NCBI RefSeq assembly: GCF_004322855.1
Contig: NZ_CP036402.1
Location: forward strand, 620,001-684,000
Direction of reading: 5' to 3'
Source: Egibacter rhizosphaerae
Lineage (GTDB): Bacteria; Actinomycetota; Nitriliruptoria; Euzebyales; Egibacteraceae
Length of the DNA stretch: 64,000 nucleotides
Part shown: positions 61,468-64,000 of the stretch, one piece after another
How the letters are laid out: each line of letters begins with the position of its first letter
Numbering within the stretch: position 1 is the stretch's first letter
The notes under the pieces: model-generated
What the model was told of the DNA's origin: nothing
The model's database searches: none
Seen by the model: only the letters and a program-made list of their open reading frames with translations
Position numbers and translations under genes: made by a program

Positions 61468-61779
61468 TCAGCCGGCGATCCGGTCGACGCGGACTCGCGT
61501 GATGTGCTGCCGGTGGCCCAGCTTGCGCCGGTTCCCGGTCTTGTTGCGGTAGGTCTGGACCGTGATCTTCGGTCCCTTGATCTGCTCCACCACCGTCGCC
61601 TCGACCTCGGCCCCGCGCAGCTGGTCCGGGGTCGCGGCGACCGCGCCCCCATCGCCCACGACCATGACCGGGGTGAGTGACACCGTCTCGTCGGGGCCCA
61701 CGTCGATCCGCTCGACGTCGAGGGTGTCACCCTCCTGAACCCGGTACTGCTTGCCACCGGTCTGGATCACGGCGTACAT
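61468..61779 (-). CDS. rplU: 50S ribosomal protein L21
   Basis: 103 residues. MYAVIQTGGKQYRVQEGDTL at the start, VEATVVEQIKGPKITVQTYRNKTGNRRKLGHRQHITRVRVDRI at the end. ATG behind GAGGAGACG. First gene of the rplU-rpmA unit; a clear promoter lies about 200 bases upstream. Confidence 0.97.
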   Translation of the reverse strand: MYAVIQTGGKQYRVQEGDTLDVERIDVGPDETVSLTPVMVVGDGGAVAATPDQLRGAEVEATVVEQIKGPKITVQTYRNKTGNRRKLGHRQHITRVRVDRIAG

Positions 61780-61973
61780 CGGGCGCGTCTCCTCGGTCCC
61801 TGCGGGGCGGCTGCGTCGCTTTCCTGCCGCGCGCGGCGCCGGCGGCGTCGCACGGTCCACCAGCGGCCCGGGCGCGGCTGCGCGAGCGGGTTCGCGGCGG
61901 GTAGTGAGAGTGGTGCGGCACGGTCCACGCCGCGGGCATGAATGCACACGGGCGCGCAGCGCACCGACCGCTA

Positions 61974-62002
61974 AGACTATGTTGTCGAGTTCACGACGTC
62001 AA
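61974..62002 (-). promoter_or_regulatory. Housekeeping promoter of rplU-rpmA
   Basis: On the minus strand TTGACG (62002-61997) and TAGTCT (61979-61974) are 17 bases apart, near-consensus for the main sigma factor, in a rare AT-richer stretch just after the rne stop. Transcription would start near 61967, leaving a leader of about 190 bases before the rplU ATG, where L21 leader regulation could act; no known leader motif is recognised. Confidence 0.7.
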
Positions 62003-62025
62003 TGTGGCGAGACAGCGGGATCACC

Positions 62026-64000
62026 TCACCCGAGATCGACGATCTGGGCACCCCGGCCGTCACAGCAGTCACATTCGACGGTGAACGACTCGGTGAGGCC
62101 CTGGCTGACGTTCTTGCGGGTCATCTGCACGAGGCCGAGCTTGGAGATCTCCATCACGCGGGACTTGGTCTTGTCTCGTGCCAGCGCGCGCTTGAAGCGC
62201 TTGAGCACCTCGTCGCGGTTGGCGGGCACGAGCATGTCGACGAAGTCGATGACGATGATCCCGCCCATGTCCCGCAGCCGCAGCTGGCGGGCGATCTCCT
62301 CGGCGGCCTCGAGGTTGTTGCGCAGCACCGTTTCCTCGAGGTTCGACTTCCCGACGAACTTGCCGGTGTTCACGTCGATAACCCACATCGCCTCGGTCTT
62401 CTCGATGATGAGGTAGCCGCCGGACTTCAGCCACACCTTCTTCTCGAGCGCGCGACGAATCTGGGTGGTGACCTGGTAGGCCTCGAACAGTCCGTCGTCG
62501 GGCTCCTCGACGCGGACCTTGTCCACGTGCTCCGGGCTGACGTCGGCCAGGTACGTCCGGACCTGCTCGGCGAGCTCGCGGTCGTCGACGACCAACTCGG
62601 TGTACTCAGGACCGAAGATGTCGCGGATGACGCGGATGACCAGGCCGGGCTCCTCGTAGACCGGCTCGAGTGGCTTGACCTTGTCGGCGCGGTCCTGGAC
62701 GATCCGCCACTTCTCGACCAGACGCGTCACGTCCGCCTCGAGCTGCTCGTGGGTCGCGCCCTCGGCGGCGGTCCGCACGATCAGTCCGAAGCCCTCGGGG
62801 CGCACGGACTCCAGAATCCCCCGCAACCGCTCCCGTTCGTCGTCGGGCAGCTTGCGGCTGATCCCGAGCATGCCCTCGCCCGGCGCGAGCACGCAGAACC
62901 GCCCGGCGATCGAGAGGCTCTGCGTCAGCCGTGCGCCCTTGGAGCCCATCGGATCCTTGGTCACCTGCACCAGCACCGGCTGGCCGGGCTTCAGGGTCTG
63001 CTCGATCCGCGGGACCTCGCCGTCGAGGTCGGCCTCGTCGTAGTTGACCTCCCCCGCGTAGAGCACGCCGTTGCGGCCCTTGCCGATGTCGATGAACGCG
63101 GCCTCCATCCCGGGCAGGACGTTCTGTACCCGGCCCTTGTAGATGTTGCCCACGTAGCTCGTGTCGTCACGGTCGGTGACGTAATGCTCGACGAGATCAC
63201 GCTCCTCGAGCACGGCGATCTGGGTGCGCTTCGTGCCCGTCTCGACGAGCATGCGGCGCGGCGGACCCTCCGCGATCGTGCGGCGGGCCTCCTCCGACAT
63301 GCGCGTCGTGGGGCGGCGCCCACGGCCACGCCCGGAAGAGCGCGCGCTGCTCCGCCGCTTCGACTGCAGTGGGGTGGAAGCCTCGGCACCGTCACCGTCG
63401 ACGTCCTTGGCGTGAGGCGCCTCCGGGACCTCGGACTCGGCGACGGCCTCGTCCCCGGAGGCGTCGGTCTCGGCTGCGACCGCATCCCCGGAGGCGTCGG
63501 CCTCGGTCGACTCCCCGGCGTCCGTGGTGCCGGCCGCCCCGGTGCCTGAGCCGCTGCCCGAGCTACTGCCCGAACCACCGCGCCGGCCACGTCCACCCCG
63601 CCGACCGCGCCCACCGCGGCTGCCGCGGCGTCGCTTGACCTGCTTGGCGGGCCCGTCACCCGACCCGGCATCGGTCTCGTCGCTCGCTGTGTCGGTCCCG
63701 TCGCTCGCTGCGTCGGTCCCGTCGCTGGCTGCGTCGGTCCCGTCGCTGGCTGCGTCAGGGCGATCGGGGGAACCCCGGGCGGAAGCCTGCCCGCCGGAAT
63801 CCCCGACCTCGGCATCGTTCACAGCGGTCGAGGCATCGTCGGAGGCGCCGCGTGTCGCGCCCTGCTCGGAGGCGTCGCGTGTCGCGCCCTGCTCCGACGA
63901 GTCCGCTGGCCGTGGGCTCGCGTCAGGCTCGTCGCGTTCCCTCGCCCGGCGGCGGGTCCGTGTCCGCACGCGCACGCGCTGTTGCCCGTCGTCGGCGTCG
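62026..64000 (-). CDS. rne: Ribonuclease E/G (5' end beyond the window)
   Basis: At least 657 residues; the frame stays open to the right edge (ADDGQQRVRVRTR). First come about 250 disordered residues with repeats (DAASDGT) and an Arg/Gly-rich patch. The catalytic part starts RMLVETGTKRTQIAVLEERDLVEHYV, the S1 domain has SYVGNIYKGRVQNVLPGMEAAFIDIG, the DNase I-like metal residues are in WVIDVNTGKFVG and GGIIVIDFVDM, and the zinc link is ECDCCDGRG. It processes rRNA and mRNA. The position ahead of rplU is standard. Confidence 0.94.
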   Translation of the reverse strand, partial: DADDGQQRVRVRTRTRRRARERDEPDASPRPADSSEQGATRDASEQGATRGASDDASTAVNDAEVGDSGGQASARGSPDRPDAASDGTDAASDGTDAASDGTDTASDETDAGSGDGPAKQVKRRRGSRGGRGRRGGRGRRGGSGSSSGSGSGTGAAGTTDAGESTEADASGDAVAAETDASGDEAVAESEVPEAPHAKDVDGDGAEASTPLQSKRRSSARSSGRGRGRRPTTRMSEEARRTIAEGPPRRMLVETGTKRTQIAVLEERDLVEHYVTDRDDTSYVGNIYKGRVQNVLPGMEAAFIDIGKGRNGVLYAGEVNYDEADLDGEVPRIEQTLKPGQPVLVQVTKDPMGSKGARLTQSLSIAGRFCVLAPGEGMLGISRKLPDDERERLRGILESVRPEGFGLIVRTAAEGATHEQLEADVTRLVEKWRIVQDRADKVKPLEPVYEEPGLVIRVIRDIFGPEYTELVVDDRELAEQVRTYLADVSPEHVDKVRVEEPDDGLFEAYQVTTQIRRALEKKVWLKSGGYLIIEKTEAMWVIDVNTGKFVGKSNLEETVLRNNLEAAEEIARQLRLRDMGGIIVIDFVDMLVPANRDEVLKRFKRALARDKTKSRVMEISKLGLVQMTRKNVSQGLTESFTVECDCCDGRGAQIVDLG
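63670..63753 (-). repeat. 21-bp tandem repeat x4 inside rne
   Basis: Three near-perfect copies of GTCGGTCCCGTCGCTGGCTG + C (63691-63711, 63712-63732, 63733-63753) and a worn copy before them, encoding the seven-residue unit DAASDGT in the disordered N-terminal part. Confidence 0.92.

Overview
The window is very GC-rich and almost fully coding, with frequent GTG starts, GTGA/ATGA stop-start overlaps and a DUF222/HNH (13E12-type) gene. Together with the gene order uppS-recO-era / cdd-corC-ybeY-phoH / rsmE-dnaJ-hrcA-hemW-lepA and comEA-comEC / leuS / rsfS-LytR_C-nadD-proA-proB-obg-rpmA-rplU-rne, this points to an actinobacterium (Actinomycetota). A deep lineage such as Nitriliruptoria is my guess only.

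Region 1 (1-5967) is a bacterial microcompartment operon on the plus strand: the tail of a GntR/UTRA regulator, an RpiB-family isomerase, deoxyribose-5-phosphate aldolase (DeoC), a tandem-domain shell trimer (BMC-T), a shell hexamer (BMC-H), a pentamer (BMC-P), a CoA-acylating aldehyde dehydrogenase, a second BMC-T and two more BMC-P. All three enzymes begin with a short amphipathic helix typical of encapsulation peptides. The reading is a metabolosome in which DeoC splits deoxyribose-5-phosphate and the dehydrogenase turns the acetaldehyde into acetyl-CoA inside the shell. Three junctions (GntR/rpiB, BMC-T/BMC-P, BMC-P/BMC-P) carry tandem duplications of an ancestral stop/start overlap, and each duplication forms a mini-ORF that overlaps both flanking genes by a stop/start codon.

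Region 2 (6066-25715) holds a membrane-fused spermidine-synthase-like protein, an ABC exporter, then the minus-strand housekeeping cluster uppS, recO, era, cdd, corC, ybeY, phoH. It is interrupted by plus-strand cassettes (a nucleotidyltransferase-like gene; a frameshifted FIST gene with a GAF-GGDEF-EAL protein, a DoxX-like protein and xthA) and by minus-strand accessory genes (class II aldolase, methyltransferase, ThDP enzyme).

Region 3 (25949-42916) has a HIT protein, a DUF222-HNH gene with a near-consensus LexA box, an acyl-CoA mutase large subunit with the isobutyryl-CoA mutase residue pair, a MarR regulator with a palindrome before the mutase, an S9 peptidase, rsmE, dnaJ, hrcA, hemW, lepA, divergent rpsT and a NagD-type phosphatase, holA and an inositol-monophosphatase.

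Region 4 (43467-64000) has comEC with an abnormal 3' end, comEA, leuS, tRNA-Ala(GGC), a 43-residue lipoprotein with a strong terminator, a histidine phosphatase, rsfS, an LCP/LytR_C protein, nadD, a VWA/MoxR pair, proA, proB, obg, rpmA, rplU and rne (cut by the window edge).

A theme across the window is short tandem repeats (18-73 bp). Many sit exactly on gene 3' ends so that every copy contains the stop codon of the gene; others are inside housekeeping genes (ybeY, hemW, obg, rne, comEC). Two separate intergenic arrays are built of modules with 8-bp inverted ends (GTGTGGAC / GTCCACAC) and a constant 28-nt interior of differing sequence.
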